This document shows positions 15,377-22,187 of a stretch of 40,479 bases of DNA, piece after piece. The DNA lies in the IMG/VR virus record IMGVR_UViG_3300023082_000259, positions 1-40,479 of that record; one strand, 5' to 3'. The notes under the pieces are model-generated. The model ran no database searches and was not told where the DNA came from. It saw nothing but the letters and a program-made list of their open reading frames with translations. Made by a program: the position numbers and the translations under genes. This DNA is from a virus. The stretch's first letter is position 1; the number at the start of each line of letters is the position of its first letter.

Positions 15377-15778
15377 CTAGTCGGTCCGCATCGTCGCCGA
15401 GTAGATCAGCGAGTCGGGGAACTCGATGCCACCGTCCGCGTCGGCCTTCTGTTGGCGGCGGATCGCCTTCGTGACGTGGCACCGGTCGGCCTCGGCCTTG
15501 AACTTCCGCTCGTTCCCGCGGGCCTGACACACGGTCTTCGGGAGACCGCACATCGGGCAGTCCATGGTCTTGCGCACGTACTGCAGGGACCGCATCCACT
15601 CGATCTCGATCTCGTCCCACTCGACCTCCGGCTGCGTGTAGAGCAGCCGGCCGTCGTCGTCGTACACGTAGAACGTCTTCGGCTCCCAGCCCTGGGACCT
15701 CTTGTACGAGATCCGCAGGTGCTCGGCAAGCTCTACTTCTGCTCGGACTTTGTCGTCAGCAGCAACGCGGCGCGCGAG
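15377..15778 (-). CDS. Tail assembly chaperone, frameshifted C-terminal extension (GT)
   Basis: This frame has no credible start of its own and is reached by -1 frameshifting from the upstream chaperone frame at 15778-15784. The extension is 133 residues, giving a fusion of about 305 aa. It begins LARRVAADDKVRAEVELAEH, is highly charged and carries two Cys pairs-like spots (DCPMCGLPKTVC). The long form is expected to link the tape measure to the tail-tube subunits during assembly, as with lambda G/GT. The stop codon is at 15377-15379, ten bases beyond the convergent membrane gene. Confidence 0.8.
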   Translation of the reverse strand, partial: LARRVAADDKVRAEVELAEHLRISYKRSQGWEPKTFYVYDDDGRLLYTQPEVEWDEIEIEWMRSLQYVRKTMDCPMCGLPKTVCQARGNERKFKAEADRCHVTKAIRRQQKADADGGIEFPDSLIYSATMRTD

Positions 15779-16293
15779 AAAGGGGTGCCCACGACCCCAC
15801 GGTTGAGCTCGAGGAACTTGTCGACGAACTCGCCGTACTGGCCGATCGACATCTCGTCCGCGAGCCCCATCCACTCGGCCTTGGGGTCGAAGTCACGGAC
15901 GTCTCCGGAGACCTTCTCGTTCGCCGCGAAGATCGACGGCGGGATCCGCAGCTCCTCGTCCCCGGTCGCGAGCGCGTCGAAGAACGTGGACATGTTGACG
16001 CTGTACGCCTGGTCCTGCTCGTTGTCGTCGCGCGGCGGGTGCTTCGCGGCGAGCTCCTGCCACTTCTTGCCGCTGACCGACTGGAGGTGGATCCGGACGG
16101 TCGCGTCGTTCATGCGCGCTTCGAGCTCGCGCACCGCTGCGGCGGCGTCGCTCTGCGTCCGGTCGCCGAGACGACCGGACGGGTTCCGCCTCGCCTGCTC
16201 GAGCACCTCGACTGCGGCTTCCCACTCGCTGCGGAGCTCGAGGTCCTCGCAGAAATCGACGTAGCCCTTGGCGCGCTTGACGGTGATGGACAT
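15733..16293 (-). CDS. Tail assembly chaperone, short form (G)
   Basis: A 186-aa product from ATG 16293 with GGGAGG 6 bases upstream. It is helical and acidic, begins MSITVKRAKGYVDFCEDLEL and ends with AALLLTTKSEQK. It sits between the major tail protein and the tape measure gene, the conserved location for the G/GT chaperones of long-tailed phages. A canonical slippery heptamer close to its end produces the longer GT form. It assists assembly of tail tube around the tape measure and is normally absent from virions. Confidence 0.82.
   Translation of the reverse strand: MSITVKRAKGYVDFCEDLELRSEWEAAVEVLEQARRNPSGRLGDRTQSDAAAAVRELEARMNDATVRIHLQSVSGKKWQELAAKHPPRDDNEQDQAYSVNMSTFFDALATGDEELRIPPSIFAANEKVSGDVRDFDPKAEWMGLADEMSIGQYGEFVDKFLELNRGVVGTPFSRAALLLTTKSEQK
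15778..15784 (-). promoter_or_regulatory. Programmed -1 ribosomal frameshift site
   Basis: On the minus strand the zero frame reads ACC CCT TTC TCG. C CCT TTC fits the X XXY YYZ rule exactly, so slippage gives CCC TTT and then CTC GCG CGC in the -1 frame, which stays open to 15377. It lies 15 codons before the zero-frame stop at 15733-15735. Confidence 0.82.
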
Positions 16294-16334
16294 GGTGTAC
16301 CTCCCGGTTTGGAGCCCGATTTCGGATGGTGTGG

Positions 16335-16372
16335 CCTGCGTGGGTCGGGAACCGGGACCCGACCCACGCAGG
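16335..16372 (-). terminator. Perfect hairpin after the major tail protein gene
   Basis: CCTGCGTGGGTCGGG (16335-16349) and CCCGACCCACGCAGG (16358-16372) form a perfect 15-bp stem with an 8-base loop. It lies 16 bases after the tail protein stop and before the chaperone start. There is no T-run, so it may act as a partial terminator or as a block to 3' exonucleases that keeps tail-tube mRNA abundant. Confidence 0.65.
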
Positions 16373-16388
16373 GATCGTGGGGTGACGC

Positions 16389-16880
16389 TCAGGTCAGAGC
16401 GATGTCCTGGACGACGCCGCCAGCAGGGATGAACTGCTTCTGCGTGACGCGCGACTCCTCGTTGCGGGCCACGGGCACGCGCTGACGCTGGCCGGGCTTG
16501 GTCGTGACGACGTCGACCTTCTGGCCGGCGACGGCGGGCGTCCCCTCGGCGATGCCGTAGCGGATCGCGAGGTACTTGGTCGAGTAGGGCACGAGCGTCG
16601 CGTAGGCCGTCGTGGTGAGGACCGACTGCGGGTCCCACGCGTAGGTGAGCTCGACCGACTCGCTGTACGAGCCGGGGTTCTCACCGGTCTGGCGCGAGCA
16701 CAGACGGTCGATGACGACAGCGTTCTCGTTCATCGACCGGTTGAGGCCGTCGCCGAGGAGGTCGCACGTGATGTCGACTCCCGCGGTGAAGGCGGCCGCC
16801 GTCAGCGTCGTGCCGTTGAAGGTGGTGAGGACGCGGACTTCAACCGCGCCATCGAGGATGACCGGGTCAATTCCGGGCAT
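16389..16880 (-). CDS. Major tail (tube) protein (163 aa)
   Basis: Position after the tail terminator and before the G/GT chaperones is that of the tail tube subunit. The 163-aa protein is beta-rich: MPGIDPVILDGAVEVRVLTT at the start, ITCDLLGDGLNRSMNENAVV, RLCSRQTGENPGSYSESVEL and a C-terminal strand pair ending PAGGVVQDIALT. A good ribosome site (AAGGAG, spacing 5) stands before ATG 16880. Its 5' leader (16881-16968) is the longest in this part of the operon and contains a small GCCGG/CCGGC hairpin; the gene is flanked downstream by a strong hairpin. Both fit a gene expressed at high level. Confidence 0.75.
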   Translation of the reverse strand: MPGIDPVILDGAVEVRVLTTFNGTTLTAAAFTAGVDITCDLLGDGLNRSMNENAVVIDRLCSRQTGENPGSYSESVELTYAWDPQSVLTTTAYATLVPYSTKYLAIRYGIAEGTPAVAGQKVDVVTTKPGQRQRVPVARNEESRVTQKQFIPAGGVVQDIALT

Positions 16881-16968
16881 GGTGACTCCTTAGATGCCGG
16901 TTGGTCCGGCTAGTGGGTGGTGGTGGATTCCCGGTTATCCCGCCCGGAGGCGGAAGCGTGTGTCCGCG

Positions 16969-17298
16969 CTATTCGTTGGCCGCGTCGTCGGCGACGAGCG
17001 CCGCGATCAGGTCGGGCTTGTTGCCCTTGCCCTCGACGACGATCTGGTGCCCCTCGTCGCGGCCGGCGTTGCGCTCGGCGATCTCGCCCTCGAGCTGGTC
17101 CTTGTTCTGCTCGTCGTAGGGCGACGGCGGCAGGTCGACGGTCTGCCCCGCCTTGTCGGTGCGCGGCTTCCCCTCACGGGCCCACGGGCCATCGTGCTCG
17201 GGGTAGTCCTTGACGGGCTTCGCGCCCTTCGGCAGCGCGAGGTCCTTCGGGTGGTCGTATTGGCCGAACGCGTCCTCGACTCGGATCCAGGTGGTCAT
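16969..17298 (-). CDS. Small acidic protein between tail terminator and tube genes (109 aa)
   Basis: Start at ATG 17298, which overlaps the upstream TGA as ATGA and has AAGGAG 6 bases before it. The protein has a short N-terminal strand (MTTWIRVEDAFGQYDHPKDL), a long polar, Pro/Asp/Lys-rich middle, and a C-terminal HeH/SAP-like helix pair (GKGNKPDLIAALVADDAANE). Similar small proteins with a C-terminal SAP-like end occur in head-tail regions of actinophages. The exact role is unknown. Confidence 0.6.
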   Translation of the reverse strand: MTTWIRVEDAFGQYDHPKDLALPKGAKPVKDYPEHDGPWAREGKPRTDKAGQTVDLPPSPYDEQNKDQLEGEIAERNAGRDEGHQIVVEGKGNKPDLIAALVADDAANE

Positions 17299-17714
17299 GG
17301 CGTCTCCTTGGTGGTTGCGTAGAAATCGAAATCGAACGGGAGGACGACGGGGTGTGCGTTCGTGACCGCGAGGGTCATGTCCGTGTCCTCGTACGGCATG
17401 GGGTTGTCGTTCAGTTGCTGCAGCGGCGCCGGCGCCCACCCCTCGGCGACGACACGGACCCCCTCGACGGCATCGGTGAGCATCTGGCCGAGCTGCCACA
17501 CGGCCTCGTCGTTCGCCGCGACGACACGGCAGCGGACGAGCACGCGCTTCGAGAGGATCCGGGTGTTCATCGCCCGGGTGCTCGGCGACGGCAGGGCGAT
17601 CGAGATCGCGGTCCACGGCGGGACACTCTTGTCGGGCACGCGGACGAAGAGCGGGTTGATCGTGGAGGGGAACAGCGCCTGGACCCCGAGTCGGAGGACT
17701 TCGAGGTCAGCCAC
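17295..17714 (-). CDS. Tail terminator protein candidate (139 aa)
   Basis: GTG 17714 opens a frame overlapping the preceding gene by 8 bases. The sequence (MADLEVLRLGVQALFPSTIN; LVRCRVVAANDEAVWQLGQM; LTDAVEGVRV) fits the layout of tail-completion proteins: an N-terminal helix, a beta-sheet core and a helix with a conserved hydrophobic face. Its place, after the gp10-like protein and before the tube gene, is that of the tail terminator that stops tube growth and joins the connector. Sequence similarity alone is weak. Confidence 0.6.
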   Translation of the reverse strand: MADLEVLRLGVQALFPSTINPLFVRVPDKSVPPWTAISIALPSPSTRAMNTRILSKRVLVRCRVVAANDEAVWQLGQMLTDAVEGVRVVAEGWAPAPLQQLNDNPMPYEDTDMTLAVTNAHPVVLPFDFDFYATTKETP

Positions 17715-18099
17715 GACGGGAAGCCAGACGCTCGGCTACGTCCGCCAGGTTCCGCTCGAGAGGCGGACCCTCGGAGCGCATCCCGACCTCGATGTCGAGC
17801 TCGGGGTCGTTGTTCGAGGTCCCGAAGTAGAGGATGTTGCCGAGAGCGCCCTGCGGGCGGTCCTTGTCGGGGCCGACGTCGTAGGCGATCGAGCCGAACC
17901 CGTACCGGCGGTCGTACGAGATCGACGCGGCGAACAGCTTGTAGTGGCCGCTGTTCGCTGCGTCCTCGGCCATGGTCTTCTTCATGCCGAGGGCGCCCCG
18001 CTCGACGACCTTGTCGATCTCGAGGATCGCGTCGTCGCCGGCGTGGCCGAAGTCGGCGGCGAGCCGACGGACCTCGGTGAGGTCGATGACTGCAGCCAT
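17707..18099 (-). CDS. HK97 gp10-like head-tail joining protein (130 aa)
   Basis: The protein starts MAAVIDLTEVRRLAADFGHA and continues with helices typical of the gp10/tail-completion family (DKVVERGALGMKKTMAEDAA), followed by the family signature region: SGHYKLFAASISYDR, YDVGPDK, then a LGNILYFGTSNNDPE loop where homologues have an E-x-G-T motif. It ends with a short basic helix. It sits between the DUF6093-like stopper and the tail terminator, as in other siphoviruses. Confidence 0.7.
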   Translation of the reverse strand: MAAVIDLTEVRRLAADFGHAGDDAILEIDKVVERGALGMKKTMAEDAANSGHYKLFAASISYDRRYGFGSIAYDVGPDKDRPQGALGNILYFGTSNNDPELDIEVGMRSEGPPLERNLADVAERLASRRG

Positions 18100-18503
18100 T
18101 ACGCCTCCTCGAAGGTGACACGCAGCCGGTAAGCGGTCGCTCGCGACTTGTGCAGCAGTCTCGAGACGCGTCCGATACGCCCGGCGAGGTGTGGGTCGAG
18201 CTCGGACGTCAGGCAGGTGAAGACCATGCCGATCTCGGGCCGGAACGATCCGACCGGCACATCAACGCGGTAGTGCTGCACGGTGTAGATGTGGCCGCCG
18301 GCCTCGGGGGTGCCGCCGTCGCTACCGAGCTCTTGGATTCCGCAGGCGCCTTCGTACGGTGGCGGGTCAATGTAGTTCGGGGTGACGTGGCCGGCGACCG
18401 TCGTTGATGGGTTCGCCGGGTCGACGAGATCGAAGCGACCGGTGTCGATCATGAGCAGCTCGGCGGCTGCGCGGCCGCTGTGGACCGTGGACTCAGCGCT
18501 CAC
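18099..18503 (-). CDS. Head-tail stopper, DUF6093-like (134 aa)
   Basis: The layout matches actinophage head-closure proteins: an N-terminal helix, then MIDTGRFDLVDPANPSTT and a long beta section with GACGIQ and YTVQHYRVDVPVGS, then FTCLTSELDPHLAGRIGRVS and a final strand RATAYRLRVTFEEA. Pairs such as DVPV and TVTFEE are typical of this family. It overlaps the Gp19-like gene upstream by 11 bases. The protein would close the portal channel after packaging. Confidence 0.65.
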   Translation of the reverse strand: MSAESTVHSGRAAAELLMIDTGRFDLVDPANPSTTVAGHVTPNYIDPPPYEGACGIQELGSDGGTPEAGGHIYTVQHYRVDVPVGSFRPEIGMVFTCLTSELDPHLAGRIGRVSRLLHKSRATAYRLRVTFEEA

Positions 18504-18870
18504 CGTAGGCCACCAGTCGACGGCTGCTCGTCCGCTGGCGGGTGCCAGGCAGGAGCTCGTTGATCTCGTCCTGCGTGATGTACAGGCGGCCCGACGAGAC
18601 GAGGGTGTCGCGGCGCTTCCGGTAGTCGTCGATCTCCTCTTCGAGGAGCCCCTCAGGGTTGATCAGGATCCGACGCACGACGTGCGCGATGAGGCGGCGG
18701 ATGTTCCCGACGGCGATCTTGCCGTTCGTGACCTGCTCCTCGAGATCGGGGACCTTGTCGGTCAGCAGCCACCACGCGTCGTCGAGGAACGCCTCACAGT
18801 TCGTGCGGAGCTGGCCGGTGAGGGGACGCCACCTGTTCTCGACATCCTCGATGGTCGTCGGGTTGAGCAT
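18493..18870 (-). CDS. Head-tail connector, Gp19/Gp15/Gp42-like (125 aa)
   Basis: All-helical protein of the size expected for adaptor proteins. VENRWRPLTGQLRTNCEAFL near the start, then KIAVGNIRRLIAHVVRRILI and NPEGLLEEEID, and a C-terminal LYITQDEINELLPG motif are characteristic of the Gp19/Gp15/Gp42 family, which binds below the portal. The following polar tail (TRQRTSSRRLVAYGER) is typical as well. It is first after the small protein downstream of the capsid gene. Confidence 0.78.
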   Translation of the reverse strand: MLNPTTIEDVENRWRPLTGQLRTNCEAFLDDAWWLLTDKVPDLEEQVTNGKIAVGNIRRLIAHVVRRILINPEGLLEEEIDDYRKRRDTLVSSGRLYITQDEINELLPGTRQRTSSRRLVAYGER

Positions 18871-18885
18871 GGCGTCCCCTTCCGA

Positions 18886-19086
18886 TCAGACGAGACCGGC
18901 AGCGGTGCGCGCCTCGGCGGCGAGCTTCGTGTCGGTCTCGGGGGTGGGCTTGCCGGCGAGCACCCCGGCAACGGTGTAGTTCTCGTTCGGGGTCGGGTCG
19001 GTCACCGTGCCGAAATAGCCACGCTCGGTGTCCTTCTCGACCTTGTCGGCGACCAGCTCGGTCGCATCCTTCTTGGGTTCGCCCAT
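18886..19086 (-). CDS. Small protein after the major capsid gene (66 aa)
   Basis: ATG 19086 has GAAGGAG 7 bases upstream. The protein is polar and contains YFGTVTDPTPNENYTVAGVL, followed by helical TDTKLAAEARTAAGLV. The position directly behind the major capsid protein is often held by short head proteins (head fibre, decoration or connector accessory). No family is recognised, and the strong hairpin before it suggests a lower expression level than capsid. Confidence 0.6.
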   Translation of the reverse strand: MGEPKKDATELVADKVEKDTERGYFGTVTDPTPNENYTVAGVLAGKPTPETDTKLAAEARTAAGLV

Positions 19087-19112
19087 GACGGGTCTCCTTC
19101 TTCCGGGTGGAC

Positions 19113-19150
19113 GCGGGCTCGGACGCCGGGGAAGAGGCGTCCGAGCCCGC
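19113..19150 (-). terminator. Perfect hairpin after the major capsid gene
   Basis: GCGGGCTCGGACGCC (19113-19127) pairs perfectly with GGCGTCCGAGCCCGC (19136-19150); the loop has 8 bases. It begins 17 bases after the capsid stop. Without a T-run it is best read as an attenuator or mRNA-end stabiliser. Stem length and loop length are the same as in the hairpin behind the tail tube gene, but the sequences differ. Confidence 0.65.
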
Positions 19151-19167
19151 AACCTGAGCCGGACGGC

Positions 19168-20130
19168 TCAGAACTTGAGGACGCCGACCGGGTACCGCTC
19201 CGACTCCGTTGGGCGGTCGTTGTTGAGCAGGTTCGCGACCTGCCAACCCAGACGGATCTTCACGCGGAGCGCGATCATGTCCTGCTGCGCGAGGTTGTAC
19301 ACGATCGCGCCGCTGTTGTCCTGGATGACCGCCTGGTCGAGCACCTTGTAGGTGACGTCCTGGCGGAGTCCGATGACGAACTGCGACCAGTCGCCCGCGA
19401 ACAGTCGGACGTTGGTGCCGGCCGCGCCACCCGCCGGCCAGAGCCCACGCATCGGGTACGACACGGGCAGCCCGTCGATCTCGGTGAGAGAACCGTTCAG
19501 GCGGTTCTCGTCGAGCTTCTTGCCGTCGGTCGCACGAGCAGCGCGGAGCTTGCCGCGTGCGCTGCGGGACGCGACGAAGCCGTCGACGTCGAAGCCGTCG
19601 TCCTCGACCGTGCCGTAGACCTTGTCCACGTCGCCGAAGAACGAACCCTGCGCGGCGGTGGAGCCTTCGGTGACCGTGTTGCCGGCGGCCGTCGCGGCCG
19701 CGTTGATGTTGGTCGGGAACGAGCTCGGCGCGTTGACGCCGAAGAACACAGTGGCGTCGATCAGACGGCCGATGGCCTCGACGATGTCCGGCTTGATCTC
19801 CGACCAGATGTCGATGTTCCCCGCGTCGCGCAGGTCGTCGACGACGTTCTCGGGGATCGGGACGATCGTCGCGGCCTCCTCGATGTTGAGGAACTTGTTG
19901 GCCCAGGCGACCTCGCTGGTCTGCTTGAGACCCGTGTCGCCGTTGACCCAGTAGGCCATCGGCAGCGCGGACAGGACCGGGAAGCGTGCCTGCTTGCCGG
20001 CGATCGGAACCCGGCGGAACTGCGTGAGCGCGGCGGACTGCTCGCGGGCGCGGTCCAGGAACTCCGTGGAGACTTCCTGGGGGATCAGCGACTCGGAGTC
20101 GGTGCGCGAGATCAGGCTGTCATAAGGCAT
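19168..20130 (-). CDS. Major capsid protein, HK97 fold (320 aa)
   Basis: A 320-aa protein with AAGGAG 7 bases before ATG 20130. It begins with an N-arm (SLISRTDSESLIPQEVSTEF) and continues with FRRVPIAGKQARFPVLSALP and TSEVAWANKFLNIEEAATIV, a pattern typical of the E-loop and P-domain of HK97-type capsid proteins, then IPENVVDDLRDAGNIDIWSE (spine helix start), and a C-terminal VKIRLGWQVANLL. There is no protease gene or long delta domain; a separate scaffold gene precedes it. It builds the icosahedral shell. Confidence 0.88.
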   Translation of the reverse strand: MPYDSLISRTDSESLIPQEVSTEFLDRAREQSAALTQFRRVPIAGKQARFPVLSALPMAYWVNGDTGLKQTSEVAWANKFLNIEEAATIVPIPENVVDDLRDAGNIDIWSEIKPDIVEAIGRLIDATVFFGVNAPSSFPTNINAAATAAGNTVTEGSTAAQGSFFGDVDKVYGTVEDDGFDVDGFVASRSARGKLRAARATDGKKLDENRLNGSLTEIDGLPVSYPMRGLWPAGGAAGTNVRLFAGDWSQFVIGLRQDVTYKVLDQAVIQDNSGAIVYNLAQQDMIALRVKIRLGWQVANLLNNDRPTESERYPVGVLKF

Positions 20131-20193
20131 GGCGTTTCTCCTTCATAGGTGAGTTGAGCAGCGTCCGGATGCCATGCCCGGTGCTGCTGGGTG

Positions 20194-20805
20194 CTACTTC
20201 CGACCACCGAAGAGGAGGTCGTTCATGCTGGATGCCGGGCTTCCCGAACGGGGCCCGTGGCTGAACCCACCGCCGCCGCCCTGCTGGCCGTTGTTGGCCT
20301 TGCGGAGCTCGGCGATGTCCTTGGCGCGGGCGGTGAGCTCTTCCTCGGTGCCCGTGCCGAGCAGGTTGACGGCCTTCTCGTCGACGGTGAAGGCGCCGGT
20401 CTTCTCGTCCTGGACCACGAACCCGTGGTTCAGGGCGACGCGGAGCTGCGTGAGCTCGGCCTTCGTGGCGCCCGCTTCCGCGGCAGCCTCGGTGGCCCTC
20501 TGCGTGGCCTTCTCCACCTCGGAGAGGCCCTGCTGCTCGAACTCCGTGACCTTCGTCTTCAGCTCGTCGTAGTCGGCGTACTTCGCACGCTCGCGCGCGA
20601 GGCGATCGCTGACGATCCGATCCAGGTCTTCCTGCGATGCGGGGGGCGTGTAGTTCCCGCTGTTACCGCCCTGTCCTCCAGCTCCGGCGTCGCCGCCCTC
20701 ACCGCTGTTCCCGGCGCCACCGCCGGCTCCAGCTCCGGCGTCTCCGCCGTCGCCACCTTCTCCCGCAGTCATGAGACGCAGGAATGGATTCGTGTGCTGC
20801 TTCAT
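20194..20805 (-). CDS. Capsid scaffolding protein (203 aa)
   Basis: The N-terminal third is a low-complexity Gly/Ala/Asp region (GDGGDAGAGAGGGAGNSGEG). A long helical coiled coil follows (LDRIVSDRLARERAKYADYD; VTEFEQQGLSEVEKATQRAT), then a short tail (LNDLLFGGRK-like end, SMNDLLFGGRK). This is the design of DUF4355-type scaffold proteins, and the gene lies immediately upstream of the major capsid gene. The basic C-terminal hook would contact capsid subunits. GGAGA stands 5 bases before ATG 20805. Confidence 0.82.
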   Translation of the reverse strand: MKQHTNPFLRLMTAGEGGDGGDAGAGAGGGAGNSGEGGDAGAGGQGGNSGNYTPPASQEDLDRIVSDRLARERAKYADYDELKTKVTEFEQQGLSEVEKATQRATEAAAEAGATKAELTQLRVALNHGFVVQDEKTGAFTVDEKAVNLLGTGTEEELTARAKDIAELRKANNGQQGGGGGFSHGPRSGSPASSMNDLLFGGRK

Positions 20806-20857
20806 CTGATTCTCCGTAGCCCGTCGGCGTGACCGTCCTTGAGCGCGGACGTAGCGC

Positions 20858-20878
20858 CTTCCCGCGAACGCGGGGAAG
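20858..20878 (-). terminator. Short GC hairpin between MuF-like and scaffold genes
   Basis: CTTCCCGCG (20858-20866) pairs with CGCGGGGAAG (20869-20878) with one extra G. It lies in the 83-base gap between the MuF-like protein stop and the scaffold start, where a processing site or partial terminator would raise scaffold and capsid expression relative to upstream genes. Confidence 0.4.
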
Positions 20879-20888
20879 TCGTGGGGTG

Positions 20889-22187
20889 CTACTCGATGAA
20901 CCGCTGCCCGCCGGTGGCGAGCATCCGGCGGTAGTGCCGCTCCGCCGTGGCGAGCTCGGTCGCGGTGACCTTGCGGCTACCGGCGGCGACGCGGTTCAGG
21001 CCGAGACCCTGCGGGTCTGGCGTGTTCCCGAACCCGGGTGAGCTGTACGGACTGACGCCGCTCAACGCGATGTCGTAGTCCCGCTTGGCGTCGAAGAGAC
21101 GCCGCTCGGCCTCGGTCATCGTGTAGCGAGAGCGGGGATCGCGGACACCGGTGCGCCGTGCCTCGGCGACCGCGCTCGACGCTGCCCGGCGAAGCCCACC
21201 GCGGCCGAGCGCCCCGGCTCCCTCCCGCTGACCGACGAGCACCCCTGTCGGGTTCTGGCCGCCAGGAAGGACGTAGCCGAAGTGCTCGAGATCCTTCAGC
21301 GCGTCGGCCCGGTTCGGGTTGAGCCGGTAGATGGCCGCGGGAGTCATGCGGCGCTGGCCCGGCCGGAGGGACCGGGCCGCGTTGCCGCGGCGTCCGGTCC
21401 CCTCGGAGGTGAAGTCTGCGCCGGCGACCTTCATCCCGCGGTTCGCGTTGATGACCTGGAAGATGTCGGCGCCGTCGGCGATCGCACGGGCACCGGCCGG
21501 GGAGAACGTCCTAGCCTGCTCGGCCGGGGACAGGGAGTGGAAGTAGGCGTACGGGTCGGAGATGAGCCCCTCGGCCTTCGCGGCGTCGAGCGAGCTCGCT
21601 TTCGTGAGCCGGTGAACGCAGTCGCAGCGTGGGTGCCGGCGGAACCCGGCGTTCCAGCGGAAGAACTTCCCCGCCAGGACGACGCAACGCGAGCAGGACG
21701 GCGGGTTCAGGAACCGGGTGTACCCGACGCCGGGACGGGTCGCGATGTCGACGGACGCCGCGGACCGCGCCGCGTCTGCGAGCTGTGTCGTGACGATCTG
21801 CTCGAGCACCGACCGGCCGGAGAACATCGCGCTGTCCAGACCGCCGGCGGTCGTCATCCGGTCCTTCACCGTGACCGTCGGGGTGTACAGCAGGGACTCC
21901 AGCGGCGCGCCGTCCGACGTCCAACCGCTGAACGCTTCGACGTCGACGAACGACTTCGGCGCGACGTAGTCGCCCTGCTCGGCCAGTCCGCTGGCGCCGT
22001 ACGTCGCGCCCTCGAGCGCGGCGTCGGTCTGGAGCACTCCGATCACGGCTCCGAGGAACGGGAGGAGCCGTGTCCACGACCAGGTCAGACGGTTCGGGTC
22101 GACCTCGGCCCAGGCGAGCCGTGCTGACTCGACACCGCGTGCCTGCAGCGAGGCGATCGCAGCGTAGTGCTCAGCGTCAGAGCTCAT
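20889..22187 (-). CDS. MuF-like minor capsid protein (432 aa)
   Basis: It directly follows the portal gene with an 11-base overlap. The N-terminal half is helical with FSGWTSDGAPLESLLYTPTV, and the middle contains the MuF/VG15-type cysteine cluster: NPPSCSRCVVLAGKFF followed by RRHPRCDCVHRL. The C-terminal part (about 280-432) is longer than in minimal MuF proteins and polar, with SSAVAEARRTGVRDPRSRYT and KVTATELATAERHYRRMLAT, but shows no obvious toxin motif. It is a minor head protein probably attached to the portal and packaged inside the capsid. Confidence 0.75.
   Translation of the reverse strand: MSSDAEHYAAIASLQARGVESARLAWAEVDPNRLTWSWTRLLPFLGAVIGVLQTDAALEGATYGASGLAEQGDYVAPKSFVDVEAFSGWTSDGAPLESLLYTPTVTVKDRMTTAGGLDSAMFSGRSVLEQIVTTQLADAARSAASVDIATRPGVGYTRFLNPPSCSRCVVLAGKFFRWNAGFRRHPRCDCVHRLTKASSLDAAKAEGLISDPYAYFHSLSPAEQARTFSPAGARAIADGADIFQVINANRGMKVAGADFTSEGTGRRGNAARSLRPGQRRMTPAAIYRLNPNRADALKDLEHFGYVLPGGQNPTGVLVGQREGAGALGRGGLRRAASSAVAEARRTGVRDPRSRYTMTEAERRLFDAKRDYDIALSGVSPYSSPGFGNTPDPQGLGLNRVAAGSRKVTATELATAERHYRRMLATGGQRFIE

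Noticed and set aside
18382-20148. Plus-strand open frame of 588 codons opposite the capsid and connector genes
   Set aside because: It has no recognisable motif, a composition dominated by Arg, Val, Asp and Leu, and no ribosome site; the minus strand carries the major capsid protein and several connectors here.
20889-22187. C-terminal polymorphic toxin on the MuF-like protein
   Set aside because: The extra C-terminal part is polar and helical, but no catalytic motif of known MuF toxins and no immunity gene next to it could be seen.
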